From Heterobilharzia americana (taxonomy: Eukaryota; Platyhelminthes; Trematoda; Strigeidida; Schistosomatidae), in NCBI GenBank assembly GCA_944470555.2, contig OX104132.1:1468931-1532930 (forward strand): a DNA stretch of 64,000 nucleotides, given 5' to 3'. Under the pieces are notes generated by a model. The model saw only the letters and a list, made by a program, of their open reading frames with translations, made no database searches and had not been told where the DNA came from. Each line of letters starts with the position of its first letter. Position 1 is the stretch's first letter. Made by a program: the position numbers and the translations under genes. Positions 47,065-60,185 of the stretch are shown one piece after another.

Positions 47065-48830
47065 ACTTAGTTTTTTCGACTTCACTGTTCCGAGGTTCGC
47101 TAAGACGTCGTATATTTATTGACTCTGATTTTTAACATGATGTTAATCAAACTGATTTACCTGTTTGTTTTTTGAAGACCTCTACAATCTTATAAACTGG
47201 AATTATAAGTGATCTAGACAAGTCTGTCGGGATGATATTTGAGTCTCGTATACTAGCTAGTACCTCCGTTAATCTCCTCAGTAGTTTCTAACCTCCTCTT
47301 CGAATATAAACCCCCAGGTCCTGCTTCTTTGCGCCTTTTCGCGTTAAATACAGCTTTGTCAATCTCGAGGAGAGTTAGAGGACTGAAATCAGTCATTCAA
47401 GTTCGGGTTGATTGCTGTACAACTGGAGTCTTGCGTATTCCAATTGCACTTTTTTCAGTGTTACACTAAAGGTTCTAGTCCCCGGTAGTGGGAGGTTATC
47501 AGGAACCGATTCTTTGTGTTGATGGCTTAGGTAACAACCGTCTTCTTGTTACTATCCCTAACAAGCTTAAATAGCTGTCGACTATTATTTGATACGGATT
47601 CCGGAATCCCCTGCTCGCGATCATTTCGAAAACCCAGTCAGCTTGCATTTCATCATTTTTGACAGAGACAGCTGAAACGACTCATTCTGCATCAGTTAGT
47701 GCGAATGACGTTTTGGAAATCCACCAACTTTTGCTAACCTTTGGATTTAGGTTACCAACTTTTCTACCCACCTTTTCTACAGCTTACGGAATATCACCCC
47801 AGGCTTCATCAAGATGTAGATCGCTGCCATTTTCAAATCACCCTTATGTCCTTAAATACGTGCTTGGCGTTTTCGTCTTCCAATCGAACACAGGCTTAAC
47901 TGAGCCCTCTTTTCTGCACCCTGTAAGATGCAAATACCGGTACTAACGCTTGATCGGAATTCAGGCAGGTACTTTAGGAGGAGTCGAAATCCTCTAGCGA
48001 TGGCTTGTAGCAGTAGAAATCACCAAACGTATGTTTAGAGAGGAGTTATCTTTCACATGTCACTTAAGCAGTCGATATTTCTAGACTAAAGTCAAATACT
48101 TCATGGATTGGTACATGTCTCAATCTGACTACAACTTTCCCTATGCCTATTCTACTTCGGCTAACAACGCACGTCGAGGTAGACAGCTCAGCATGTCTGA
48201 GCAAATTCAGTGGGTGACAGTTGACAAATGCACCGACTGACTAACCTTTGCCGAAGATTTCATGCATAACTTCAAAGTTGCTCGCTGTTGGGTTTCACCA
48301 TGAGAGAGTAGTACTATAGGCACTTCTATGGTGAAAATCTTTATCACTGTCTATTCGCAATGAAAATGTTTCCTTGGTACGTAGACTGTGCCACAAGTGG
48401 CGTAATTTGTCAAGTGGTTCGTTTAGGTGCAAGCTGAGATTCGTCAGCACTCAACCTGTTCAGTGATGTAACTCAAAAAGCACGTCAAGTGGTTGGCTCA
48501 TCTTATCATTTCTTTCCTTATCTGTAACCAGGAGTTGGCCCAAACCATTGTAAACGCTCTAATTCTGAAGTCTGTATCTTAATCGAAGTATGCTTGAATG
48601 AACACAATCTTACTCAGTGGTTCAATTTTTTCAAAGAAATGTTTTGAGTAACTTCACTATTGCGTACATGCATGCAATCAGGCATCGTCGAAATTCGAGA
48701 AATAGGAACTGTTTGACGTTCGTGAATAGTTAATACTTTAGCTATGCAGTCCAACGGTGGTATCCATACAGAGGTTTGGCGGACCTCAGGCCGACGTATG
48801 TCTCACAGGACTATTTAGTTTCTACCAGCA
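47065..48830 (-). mobile_element. Decayed non-LTR element remnant (tentative)
   Basis: On the minus strand, broken frames between 47650 and 47160 give TDFSPLTLLEIDKAVFNAKR, a RRKEAGPGG-like stretch, and LTEVLASIRDSNIIPTDL followed by SRSLIIPVYK. These match the start of a non-LTR RT domain (APGPDG... VIVPVYKKG). No catalytic box is recoverable. From 47700 to 48830 I recognise nothing with confidence. Confidence 0.4.
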
Positions 48831-49139
48831 GGTTAGGGATTATCTATCATATTCACAGCCCTAAGTGAAATGTATTTCATCTTCACGAGAATTATAGTGA
48901 TGTTGGTAAATATTCTCCGAATGCATTGCTTTGCTAAGTATGTAAAACAAGCGTAGTTAGACACGCCATTTACTGTAGTAACGCTGGACGCATAGTTAGT
49001 CCTAGAGAGATTTGAAATGTAGAATAAAGACGATTCGTTTTGTGTCACTTATGGTATGCGTAAGAATGTTAACCAGACGTTATCCTCAACTGCTAGCCGT
49101 ATACTTCGAACGCTACGTAATCAATGTCAACATAGGACC

Positions 49140-49995
49140 AGGCATTACTGCACAACGGTCCGAGTTGCCACACCTCATATCAGTACATCAAGTAGAAAGG
49201 TAGTGAGGTGAAAGATGAAGATAAGAAAATACAATCAAAAGAAACATAAAGTACGAGAAGAAAGGAAAGAGGAGTGGCAAAATGGTGGGATTCGGTATAG
49301 TGTCGTTTAAGATGAGGATAATGTGTGTATACATCTGCGCCACTAACATCGTTTCTGAGCCATATCACCTAGAGTCAGTTTCCAACCACTGGTTCCTCTT
49401 GTCCCGCGGACCCCAAACACCTAGTCTGCATTGCCCCACATGGCTCAAACCAACAGTCAGAGACTTCATACATTGATGCCATGTTTTAGTCTGGCCACCT
49501 CAGGCCTTTTTCCAGCCTGAACCTACTTCGGCCAACATTGTGAGACGAGGCAGACTAGGCATACTTAGTACGTGTCTCAACCATCTCAGTCGATGAAGGT
49601 TCATAACCTCGTCAACTGATTTACTTCTCCCTAAAACTCTACATCTAACTTCTACATTACTCACGTGGTGACACCGCGGAATACGTCCTATATTACGAAG
49701 GCAGTGGTGGTCAAACACTTGAAGCCTCCTCATATCTTCCACCTTCAGTGGCCATGTTTTACAGCCATACAGTAGAACGGAGCGGACTGCTGTGCAGTAC
49801 ACGTGACCCTTAATAGATAAACGGATATCACGGCGGCGCCATAGGTGGCGTAAATTGACAAAAGCCAGGCAGCCGAGCCTTTTGTATCCGTGCAGAGATT
49901 TCATCGGCAACTAACCCACCAGGGTTGATTCCACTTCCCAAGTAAGTGAAGTGGTCGACACACTCAACCACTTCACTATCTATTGTTGGCCGCGG
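49140..49995 (-). mobile_element. Second-family non-LTR element, C-terminus and 3' tail
   Basis: The minus-strand frame at 49910-49500 (136 codons) encodes KGHVYCTAVRSVLLYGCKTW, VEDMRRLQVFDHHCLRNIGR and [19 protein letters not shown], the post-RT region of a non-LTR polyprotein. The ending then follows as VGLSHVGQC and WGPRDKRNQW-like residues. The tail back to 49140 matches 1480-1660. It is 5'-truncated and lacks the RT core. Confidence 0.8.
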
Positions 49996-49999
49996 CACC

Positions 50000-50610
50000 G
50001 ACGTAGTGCATTATTGTGTAGTTATCCTTAAGAACATAAGTAAACTAATCGAAACATTGATGAGTGTCTACCGTGCGCTTGAGTTCCAGACTCTGACTGA
50101 CAGTGAAACCTGATCAGGACGTTACAATGAAATGAAACAACTTCCGTACATAATGAGGCTCAGCCTGCTTTTCAGTAATACAAATTACTACTGGAAAACA
50201 AAATGAGCAGTTATGTTTCTATGGTTAGGACTACACTACTCGGTTTTCTTAGTGGTACTTATGAATGTCTACAATACTGACTGTAGTTGATAGTGAACAT
50301 GAATCGCAGTGATCTGCTTCATAGGTAGCTTGTTTCGTTACGCTCATTTAAAAAAGTTCTATTTCAAATTTCTTTGTACCCTATCTTGTATGAAAGTCAT
50401 TCATTATTGGCTAGTAGACGCTGAGTATAGTTGTTCTGCACGTTCTCAATTTGGATCTTCACTAGTGCATTCATGTTACCAAAGAGGATTGTGGAGTAGT
50501 AGTCGACTATTGAGTGAATTGTGAACCTGGTGGCCATGAGGACAAATACTCAACGATGACATTGGCTAATGGTCGCGCTATGTCGTGAACTGAAATATGG
50601 ACCACTGGAT
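50000..50610. other. No recognised gene
   Basis: AT-rich DNA between two repeats. The frame at 50309-50524 has no motif. Confidence 0.4.
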
Positions 50611-50614
50611 TCCG

Positions 50615-50800
50615 ATCGAGTGGCCAACTCAATGGTAACAAGTTGGCCACGGAACATGAAGGTCGTGGGTACGACCCCGGGGTGGGGGGGGGTTGTGGAT
50701 CCGCACTGCTGAAGAGTCCCATATTAGGAAGAAGCAGCTGTCCAATGCTCCTAGGTTTCCAATGTTCCTTCAACTGATGTCAGTCCATGATGAATACCAA
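50615..50800 (+). repeat. tRNA-like repeat, copy 2 (unnamed family)
   Basis: A GTGGCCAACTCAATGG A-box region and a GGTCGTGGGTACGA B-box region, then a G-run (50684-50691) and a tail with TGTCCAATGCTCCTAGG, TTTCCAATGTTCC and GATGTCAGTCCA, paralleling 28505-28700. Confidence 0.5.
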
Positions 50801-51179
50801 CTTGGAAAATGGTAACTTTGTATAAAAGTATCTTAGCCTCTCGGTTGAATAAATTGTTGTGGAGAGGATCAAAGAGTTTATTGATTTTCAACCACTCTTT
50901 ATCCATGCCCAGCCTCATAACCGAACGTTTAGAGGAATTACAAAACTAATTTGTCTGGTTTTCTCTATTTTTAGAAATTTTCAGTCAATCGTTGTAGCCA
51001 CCTAGTTGATTATAAAGTGCCCATCGGCAAGAATATAAAAGTAACCTGAAATAAATCCTTAAACTCGACCACATTACCTCAATCTGAGTAAGTATCTGTG
51101 ATTAGAGTACCTAGATCAAAATAATGAAGATATTTACAGATTTAAATGTTTATAGTAATAGTTATATACACGTATACCT

Positions 51180-52102
51180 TGGATACGCTGGACCGGGGGA
51201 AGATCCTAGAAGATTTGGATTTCGCCAACGATGATGACTTGTGTCTAATGTTACACAAACTTGAAGATCTACAGGCGAAAACAAACAAGTTGACAGAAGA
51301 GGCGAGGCAGCGAAGGCGGGACTTCAAATAGACGTAGAGAAGACAGGGGTGATGAAGATATCCAACTAACAACAGCAACAAGAAACACCAATCACCATCA
51401 CAGGGAGAAACTTTAAGGAAGTAGTCTCTTTCCCCTACCAACTAGGCAGCATCGTTTCAACTACAGGCGTCTTCAGTGACACAGACGAGGACGTCAAATT
51501 CAGCCAGGATCGGAAATACAGCAAGACAGGCTTTCATTAACCTGAAACCAATGTAGAGATCTTCTGCACTCAACTTAGCATAAAGCGTGAACAACATCTG
51601 GATTTTCAACACTAATATCAGTCAAGTCAGTGCTTCTATGTGATGCCTCAGAAACTAGGTGTGTCACGGAAAGCATTTCCAACAAACTACAGACATTCAT
51701 CAACTACTGCCACTTACGCTCACTCCATACTGAAGATCAGATGGCCAGAAAGAATGAGCAACAAGGTACTCTGGCCTGGCAACGAATCAACCAAGAACCT
51801 ATCACCCAACAAATATGCAGTGGGAGAAAGTGGAAGTGGAGATGGATTGAGCATACACTGAGAAGGCCAATTGGGGACATCATGCGCCAGGTCAGGCACT
51901 CGAGTGGAACCCAGATGGGAAGTGACGAGTTGGGCGTCCGGGGTGAGGTTGACATGGAAGAGATCGTGCGAGGAAGAAATGAGAGTTGGGCAGTGGTGGA
52001 GCCAGGTTCAAAAGATGTCAGAGAACAGAGATCACTGGAGACGTGCTACTGAAGTCCTATGTTCCACTAGGAACCCAAGAGACAGATAATAATGATAATA
52101 AC
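51180..52102 (+). mobile_element. RTE retrotransposon, 3' fragment (copy J)
   Basis: Plus-strand 3' third, starting just before the RT palm. The frame at 51146-51331 encodes LEDLDFANDDDLCLMLHKLE, a FADD box expanded to FANDDD, then the post-RT region (TESISNKLQTFI) and the C-terminal block to a (TAA/TGA)n tail at about 52086-52100. It is 5'-truncated and frameshifted. Confidence 0.85.
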
Positions 52103-52754
52103 ACGTCTACCTTGATTACAGTGCTTACAATGTGAACATAATGAGTTGACCTACTTTACAAAACAAACTAACTATGATGCGTGCGTACTTCAATGGGTTT
52201 TTGGAGTAGAAGTGTTCAATGTTTTCGAATTTTGTTTTGTTTCGAAGATGTGGTTAAAAACGAGGCAATCTGTCATTAGTTAAAGATACTATAAATTACT
52301 AAGGTTAGAGAACATCAATCCCAGCCTAATAGAAGTTGGGTTGCAGACAATGAGTTGGAAAGTGAAATTTTCGGGGGTCGATCTTTTCCAACTGTTCCTT
52401 TCCGTTGGGAAGGCAGCGTGACACTGGTCATCCGCATGGAACATCTTACTGCAGTCAAACTCCATCCAGCTAGCAGCAGTACGAATTCACCCTTGGACCT
52501 CCATTGTAATGTAGCAACTCACTACTATAGTGACTGCTCTTCGTCTCACCACTATCTGAGATATGAGGTCTGGCTGCTGACCAGATTTTTATTTCACTGC
52601 AATCACCAAGGGTTTTGCCTTACTTCCATCTGAATTCGTGACACAATACTATCACTTGATCGTACTCACACTGGTTGCCTAGTCAGGACTTCTCATTCAA
52701 ATCTAACTGAATTTACATTGATTGACTATCTGAGATAACCGTGGTTCCGTAGTC

Positions 52755-52827
52755 GGACCTCGTATCTCATTTGGTAGAGCACTGGGCTGGAAACCCGATG
52801 GTCACTGGTTCAATCTGGCTGCGGTCC
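52755..52827 (+). repeat. tRNA-like sequence (pseudo-tRNA or SINE head)
   Basis: 73 nt that fold partly like a tRNA: acceptor GGACCTC/GCGGTCC (one mismatch), D arm with CTCATTTGGTAGAGC, anticodon loop CTGGAAA between CTGGG and CCCGA, and T arm CTGGTTCAATCTGGC with a B box one base short. The anticodon would be GGA, but a serine tRNA should have a long variable arm and this has none. The flanks carry CCGTGGTT and its near complement AACCACGG, suggesting a repeat unit. Confidence 0.4.
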
Positions 52828-52869
52828 AAATCTTCATTTCACCTTCAATCATCACCTAGTATCATGCTA

Positions 52870-54075
52870 GTCTGCCAAACCACGGCTATTCCAGATAGTT
52901 AAAATGATTACCTGAGCTACCTGGCAGCTATCGACCCGGGAAGAAACTAAGGGATGATTTGAAATGTCAAGGAATTAGGCTGTGAAAGAAGAAGAGGTTG
53001 AACAAGTCTCTTTTGTATGCAAAGCTCTAGGTCTTTCGTCTGCATAACGGAAGCTTTGACAACTTGAATTAGGCGAACACAGCCTTTGACGGTTTCTTTT
53101 TCACTGTGCAGTGACCGTTAAAACAGGAAGTTGTCTAGGATTAAGTAGTCACTGTCGACAAGATGGTTCAGTTATTGCTTCCCTTATAAAACCATTTTAA
53201 CCTCTGTGCAACCGTGCACAATAGCGTTTTTGAATCCTTTTTATAACAGGAATCCCGTTAAGTGATTGTCTCACCCTATAAGAACTGGTCTACACACACA
53301 CACACGTGGAATTGGTTAGAGGTGTAACCCAATCCTCGAGATTGTGGTAAAATAGTTGGCGACTAGTAAGGAATAATTTTAACACTGTACAAAGAACGTT
53401 CTTCGTAGAGGGTTTGAAATGTCATCAGCTGGACTTCTTTTGAAGTCAAAGCTTATACGTAACGTCTTTTTTGATATGGAAATGAGTTGATCTTTCTGAG
53501 GCTTGTTCTTGATGTTTTTATTTATGAAATGAAGTGGATATCCTTTGTTGGGTTAAAATTTTTCTTAAAGAATTTTTTTAATCGTCGAAAGTATCAAAGC
53601 TGCAAAATATTTCAAATGGGTGTTCCAAGAGACATAATTAAGTTTCTTTTGTGGCCGACAAACATTCAACTGTAAAAGCTTGCCAAATAGTCACCGCACT
53701 TAAGTTTCCAGTAAATCGACCTCATCAATGTTCCATTTTTCTTCTTTGCCAATCCTACGACAAGGAACATGAGCTAAGGGTAGACTGTTCACTTTAGGAG
53801 TGGACTTAGTTACTGGATGGCAGCTGTTGAGTACATGTACACATTTCAAGTCATATTTGTTATCAGATCAGTTCTAGACCTTAGTTGACCAATTTCCAAA
53901 CTTGTAGTAATCCTTGCCAAATATTCATACTCTACCAGGTACAGTGTCTTCTGAAGACCTTCAATGAGATTTTGACAATGTTTAAGATGCGTTTCTCGCC
54001 ACCCAAATACAAAGTGTTACCGCAGGACTGATCACACAATGTTGCCCAAAGTAGGTTTAGGCTGGAAAGCGGCTC
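52870..54075. other. No recognised gene
   Basis: AT-rich. A short (CA)n run sits near 53292-53303. No coding motif recognised. Confidence 0.4.
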
Positions 54076-54079
54076 CGAG

Positions 54080-54400
54080 TGGTCAGACGAGAACTTGACA
54101 TCAATGTATGAAGTCATTGACTGTTCGTCTGACTCATAACGGGCGGTGCGGACTAGCTGATTTAGGTGTGTGGTTGAGACTAGGTGATGTGGAACAGATG
54201 CGTATACACATTGTCCTCACCATTTTCTCATTCATCCTTCTTTTCCATTACTTTCTATTTCTGTTGACCGATTTTGATTTCCTTCTTCATTTTCCATTTT
54301 ATTGCTTTGTTACATAAAGTGGCGATATGAGGGTGTGGCAACTTGGACCGTTACGCTTTAATGTTTGGTTCTATGTTGATCTTGAAAATCAAGGAACTTA
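54080..54400 (+). repeat. Second-family non-LTR 3' tail fragment
   Basis: The tail carries AGGGTGTGGCAACTTGGACCGT (about 54331-54352), the motif that closes the second-family copies near 47000 and 41080. A pyrimidine-rich stretch precedes it. No coding part is preserved. RTE copy I begins about 60 nt further on. Confidence 0.5.
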
Positions 54401-54462
54401 ATTGCTTATTTCACTGGTTGTTAAGATAATCTTTATAGTCCACAATTCTTTAGGAATTTTAT

Positions 54463-57400
54463 CATTTTTCCCTTATGTTCTTAGTGGAACATAAAGCTTC
54501 AGTAGCACGTCTCCATTGCACTCTCTTCTCTGCAGTCTTTTGAACCCGGCTCCACGACTGCCCAGAAGCTTTCATTTCTTCTTCACACCATCTCCATCTC
54601 ATCCTAACCACGGACGCCCGACTCGTCGTTCCCACTTAGGTTCCACTCCAGGCCCTGGTCTGGTGCATGATGTCCTCAAATGATCTCAGTGTATGTCCAG
54701 TCCAATCCATCTCCATTTGCTTCTTCTGCATCTGTTGGGTGATAAGTTTTGCGTTGGTTCGTTCGCAGAGTGAGTTCCTTGTTGCTTATTCTTATTATTC
54801 TGGCCATGTGATCTTCAGTATAAAGTGAGCGTAGGTGGCAGCTGTTCATGATGAATGTCTGTAGTTTGTTGGGAATGCTTTTCGTGACGCGCCAAGTTTC
54901 TGAACCATCACATAGAAGCACTGACTCACTTGACTGAATTGGTGTTGAAAATCCTGATCTTGTTCACGAATTGTGCTGAGTACAGCAGGTCTCCACACTA
55001 GTTTCAGAGTGATGAAACCCTATCTTTCTGATGCTGTCTGGCTTTAACATCCTCATCTGTGCCTGTGCAGCTGGGAAGGTGAAAGCGACAACTTCCTTTA
55101 GGTTCCTTCTGTTCATGGTGATTGGTGCTTGTTGTTGTTGGTTGTGTATCTTCATCACCTCTGTCTTCTCTACTTTCACCTGAAAGAAGTCCCATCTTCG
55201 CTCCCCCCTTCGCTGCCTCTTCTGCCAACTTGTTGGTTTTTGCCTGTTGATCTTCAAGTTTGTACAACAAGATATTAGACATGAATCATCATTGGCGAAA
55301 TTCAAATCCTCTAGGGTCTTTCCACCGGTCAAATAACGTATACCCATCTTCTCGCTCCTCATAGTTGTCTGTTGCATGGTCCGGTCCAATCCAGTCGACC
55401 ACAGTCAGGAAGGTCATCAGTGATAGTAGGCGGCAACCTTTTCTCACTCCTTCCTGTCTTCACTCCGAAGGCATCACTAGCTATCCATAGTGTTGTGAAT
55501 CACTTGGCATGTACCATCATATAGCATATAGCTACTGCTGAATGAGGTTGATAAACGTTTGTGGCACTAAAATCATAGTGTTGGAGCAGTTTCCAAATTA
55601 CTTCTCGGTTGACGCTGTCGAAGGCCGTTTCAAAATCAACGAAGTTGAGGTAGAGAGTTGACTGCCATTTTGTGCTCTGTTCTATGATGATGCGCAGCGT
55701 ACCGTTGCAATTTGACCCAAACATGATTTGTTCTTACTAAAGTTGGCTAGCCTTTTCTGGTCGTAATTTTGAATCCAGCGCATCGTTTAGTCTCTCCACG
55801 ATGACGCGGCTTAATATTTTCCTTCGAGTGGACAGCACTATGATTCCACGGCAGTTCTTGCAAAGACTTAGGTCGCCCTTCTTCGGGAGTTTGACAAGGT
55901 AACCCTTCTTACAATCTGCAGGTGCCTTCCCTTCCTTCCAGACCTTCTGCAATAGAGGTGTGTGCATGTCCACTGTTGTTTCTGCATCCGCTCTCAGTGC
56001 TTCCGGCGGGATTCCATCTGTTCCTGCTGCTTTCTCAAGTTTCAGCAGTTTTATGGCATCGACGTCTTCGGCTATTGTTGGAGAGCTTGTGTTCACTTGT
56101 AATTCTGCTGTTGCTGATGGTATTTCTGAACGGGTTGCAGGTGGTCGATTCAAGAACTTTTTGAAGTGGTTAGCTCATTGTTTCCTTTGTTTCTCGTCTT
56201 TGGTAACTAGCTTTCCTTCACTATCTTTCATTGGTTTCGTCTGAGTTGATCTCTTTCTGGATATCAACCTGGTTATTTGATATAATGTTGTCAGGTCTGT
56301 GTTTCTGCTACCTGCAGCCTGTTCTGCTTCACTTGCCAGTATGTCGTAAAAGTGTCCTTTGTGTTTGCGTGCACTCTTCTTCACTTCTTTGTCCAGTTCC
56401 TCTTATCGTTGTTCATCCTTACACTGGTTTATCTTCTGCTTCACCATCTTCCTCTCCCTCCTCTATCAGCTTCCATGTTCCCGTCGACATTCATTCCTTG
56501 TCTTCCTTAACAAGATTATCCAGGTTTCCTTCTACATCTCTTTCGAAGAGTTCCAGTGTTCATCCACACAGGTTTCTTTACGGATGATGCTTAGTGCTTC
56601 CCTTTTTTCCTGATAGCTGACGTGTAGGTGTCCTTCGTAGTTTCGTTCTTCAGTTCAGTTTCTCTTCTGGGTGTTGAACTTGAATAGTGGCCTATAACCA
56701 ACTTTTGTGAAGACTTTCAACTTGATTTTGAAGGTTCCTTGCACTAGATAGTGAGTGGTGTGAACCCACATCTGCTCCCCTTCTCGATATTGTGTCCAGT
56801 AGGCTGCGTCTCCACTTTCTTGAGATTGAGATGAATTCGATCTGATTTCTAGTGTAGTGTGTCCAGGTGTCTGGTGAAATCGAATCCATGTCGTTTTGTG
56901 AATATCTTTGTGTTTGTACACTCTGCTTCGAATCATTAGATCATTGAGTGCGCAGAAGTCTGCAAACAGTTCTCCATTCTCATTCATTTTGCCGAGTGCT
57001 TCTCTACCGATGATGAGTTCTCTTCCTGTGTTGTCCGCTCTGAGTTTGGCATTCATGTCGCCCATTAGAATTTTGATGTTGAACCTTGCTGTTTTGATCC
57101 TGGAGGAGAATGGTTCCCACTGTATGAGAGCCTTCAACGCTCTTGGAGATATCATGATAGGGACTCCCTCCGTGTGATCGTGGTTGTCGTCTGGGTGACA
57201 ATATTGGAGTAGATGTTTGACTCTGGAGTTAAGAGTTTGGAGAGTCCACTTCCATTCGATCTGCTTTCGCAGAATCCTAGCACTTCCACGCCGTACCTCA
57301 TCTTTTGCAATCTGGACAGCCTTGGTAGGTTCATACAAGGTGCAGGCATTCTATGTCCCCATGTTTACTTTTGCTTTCATCTAGAGAAGACATATCGGCC

Positions 57401-57530
57401 TACTGGCTTTCGCCAACCAGCGTCACTCCGATAAGGAATAAGTTTGTTTTTTATGATTTCTTTGTGCTTTGAAGTTTGTTTAGTGGTTGGATTGGTTTTA
57501 TAGGGTAGTGTTTCTATCCCTATGCCCAAC
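54463..57530 (-). mobile_element. Near full-length RTE retrotransposon (copy I)
   Basis: Minus-strand element with a C-terminal block at 54480-54700, RT (frame 56153-55737 with AAGTDGIPPEAL and KLPKKGD; 55389-54964 with LEDLNFANDDSCL replacing FADD) and endonuclease (57338-56655, 227 codons, with ILMGDMNAKLRADN and IKTARF). The endonuclease lacks the central YAPT segment through a deletion (GDMNAK follows directly on ARFN). The 5' end is cut at 57530, where a PLE fragment begins. It shares a nearly identical 1.55 kb block, including inactivating frameshifts, with copy H. Confidence 0.9.
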
Positions 57531-58420
57531 ATGGTTTACAGACGTTTAGTCCTACACCTAAAATGTGGTGGCGATATGTGGATGACACATTCATCACTGT
57601 GTTCAAATCGGAACATATCGACAATTTCCTCATGCATATAAACTCAGTAGTAAATCCATTCCGATTCCCTTACGTGGAGGTAGAAAATGAACAAGAAGAA
57701 TTACCTATGTTGGATTGCAGAATAAAGCGAAGAACAGACGACGGCTTGGATACTATTGTCTACTGAAAACGAACATATTCCAACTGGTATCTAAACTTCA
57801 AATCATCCCATCCAATGTCAGTCAGTCATTGAAGGCAGGATTAGTCAAATGTTTAAATGATAGAGCTAGAAAACTGACTAGTCAAAGCAAGAACCTAAAC
57901 AAGGAATTGAAACACATAAAAGAAGTGCTAATAGTTAGTAATTATCCTCCGCAGTTTATTAGGAAATTCTTACGGACAAACAAAAAACGAAAAAAAAGTA
58001 GCAGTCACACGAGTGTGACTAATAACGACAACACGAGTAAAAAGGAGTTCGCAGCCTCCATTGTATTACCCTATAAGGAGGGTACCTCAGAAACTTTATA
58101 TAGAATCCTCAACAGAGCTGGAATCAGTTGGGGTGGCATTTGAACCTTCAAACTCATTCAGAGATAAGTTTCGTCGACTTGCTTAATGATCCGATAGAAC
58201 CAACTAATCAAAATAATCTAGTCTATCAAATTCCATGTAATTACTGTGAGGTCGGGTATATAGGTCAAACTAGCCGGTCGGGGTCAGTTAGAATAGCGGA
58301 ACATAGAAACTTAGCTAAATATAGAATAACAGACCTAGATAAGATTAATAATCTAGAAAAACACTCGGCTATTTCTATGCATGTATTAACACACAACCAC
58401 ACAATGGGATGAAGCCATTG
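57531..58420 (+). mobile_element. Penelope-like element PLE3, RT C-terminal part and GIY-YIG nuclease
   Basis: Plus strand. The frame at 57563-57766 starts with WWRYVDDTFITVFKSEHI, an intact PLE RT catalytic box, then LPMLDCRIKRR and TIVY. A TGA follows, but the PLE sequence KRTYSNWYLNFKSSHP continues in the same frame after it. The next frame (57715-58143) gives LVKCLNDRARKL, VLIVSNYPPQFIRKFL and ETLYRILNRAGI. The last (58128-58412) has VYQIPCNYCEVGYIGQTSRS and RIAEHRNLAKY, a well-kept GIY-YIG nuclease start with the downstream R...EH residues. One stop and two frameshifts separate it from an open frame. The 5' part is missing; it begins where RTE copy I ends. Confidence 0.9.
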
Positions 58421-58424
58421 TACT

Positions 58425-60180
58425 TAAGTCCAATACACCTAGGTGGAGAGATTGATTACTGAATCTTTATTCATCTAATCAACAGCTAGTCAACACATGT
58501 AATAGAAATGACGCAACACCTTTGTATACCAGTGATATGGAAAATTTTGCTACCAATAAAAGCAACTCATATAAGGTGACATAACTATAAGAATCAGCAT
58601 AATTAATAGAGATTTCCCATTGTTCTTGAGGTTGTTCCCTGGCAAGCGTTTAAGATCACCTCAGGAGTTGACATTTTTCTGTACCTGCAGACTACATTTT
58701 CATCAATCATACATTTAGTTCCCTTGTGGAATTCAAACAGTACAAGAACAAAGACATTTGCAGAATAAAATGAGCTTGTTTTATTTCACTGCCTTTCATC
58801 AGCTGTAAACAACCTAACAATTGAAATGAAGTAAGTATTAGTAGTAATCATGACATAACATATTTTAAGTATGTACAAATAAATAGAGATTTGAACTTCA
58901 GGATTAACAATAGGGTGATGAGTGAGTCAAGGTAACACAGGATTAATAGTTACAAATCCTAGTCAAAATCAATGGGAACTTATCTTCTATGAGATAGAAA
59001 ATTCTGGAGCTGTTGAGTAGGCGGTGTGGGACAAAAAACGAAAATCAGAGTAAAAGAAGGGACTGCTTAAGACCTAATAGGTTACGTAATTACATGGAAA
59101 ATTGGGAAATCCATAAGTGATCAACAGTCAGTTGGTAATTAATGAAGAGAAAAGGGAAGACTACATACGGAAAACTCTATACAGTTACCAAGATAAAGAG
59201 AGGTTAATTACAGTCTCTTTCTGAGAACACAGGTTCAGTTGAAAATGTTTTATAGCGACATCCTCTGTACAGCATAATAAACATTGTGTTCTTTGTTTGC
59301 TAATTATCCTGATGGACTGAGAAGTATCTATTTGATGTTCTGTTTTCATCAGATGCCTATCGATTATGCTGATAAAGACCTTGTTACTATTCAGACACAG
59401 ATTTCTCGAAATATACTAATATAGTTTTCTATTGTCAGTCCAGTAGTGACGCATAACAATCCTATGCTTTTGCCGGTAGATTGTGTTGTTGAATATGAAT
59501 GGTACATCTTGGTAGTAATTCTTTCAAAGTATAGCGAAAGTTAGGCCTTATGCATTTCCGGAATCTGTCAGTCAGGTTTGTTTTCTATTCAAACTCGATA
59601 AAATGAAATCTCTTTGTATAAAAAAATTAACAGTGTAACTTAGTGCAGTCATATACATTAGGCTGTGAGTATCGACTAACATATATAGAACCTATGATAG
59701 CAGTCACTTTCCCCTGGTCAAACGTGGGTCGAATCAAGAACTTATGGCTCAAAAGTCCAATGCCTAAACGATGTACCATATCTACTTAGTACTGTTTCAT
59801 TATCCCATTACAGTTGCAATTGTTGATGTCAACAGAACTACATAATCACATAAGTGATAGAAAGCGGTCTAAGTTGAAAAGCGCATTCTAAGTCGTCAGC
59901 TGATAAGATAGGAGTTTTCAACCTTGTTTCACCTAGAAAAAGCCTATTGGACAGTTTCGTCCTCCAGCTGACCAATCAGAATAAGTATCCAACTTCTGAC
60001 CTAGTGAATATGTCGTGTTTTTGTTACATAAAGTTGTTTTGTTTACAGTCACGGGCGGGTCCTCTTCTCATTTTCGCGACTCGGTGTGGTCTAAAGTCTT
60101 GATGACGGGGAACAGTCACTATTCGTATCCACTCAAAGTATGCCATTGACTTATAACAGAAATTAAAATTTTAGAGCGTT
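58425..60180. other. No recognised gene
   Basis: AT-rich with only short frames. No repeat match noticed and no RNA-gene-like structure found. Confidence 0.45.
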
Positions 60181-60185
60181 TGTAA

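Noticed and set aside
50684..50693. G-run as a possible quadruplex
   Set aside because: A single long G-run next to shorter ones, probably a slippage tract inside a tRNA-like repeat; too little evidence.
52755..52827. Possible serine tRNA gene (GGA loop)
   Set aside because: One acceptor mismatch, a B box one base short and no long variable arm. Better read as a tRNA-derived repeat.
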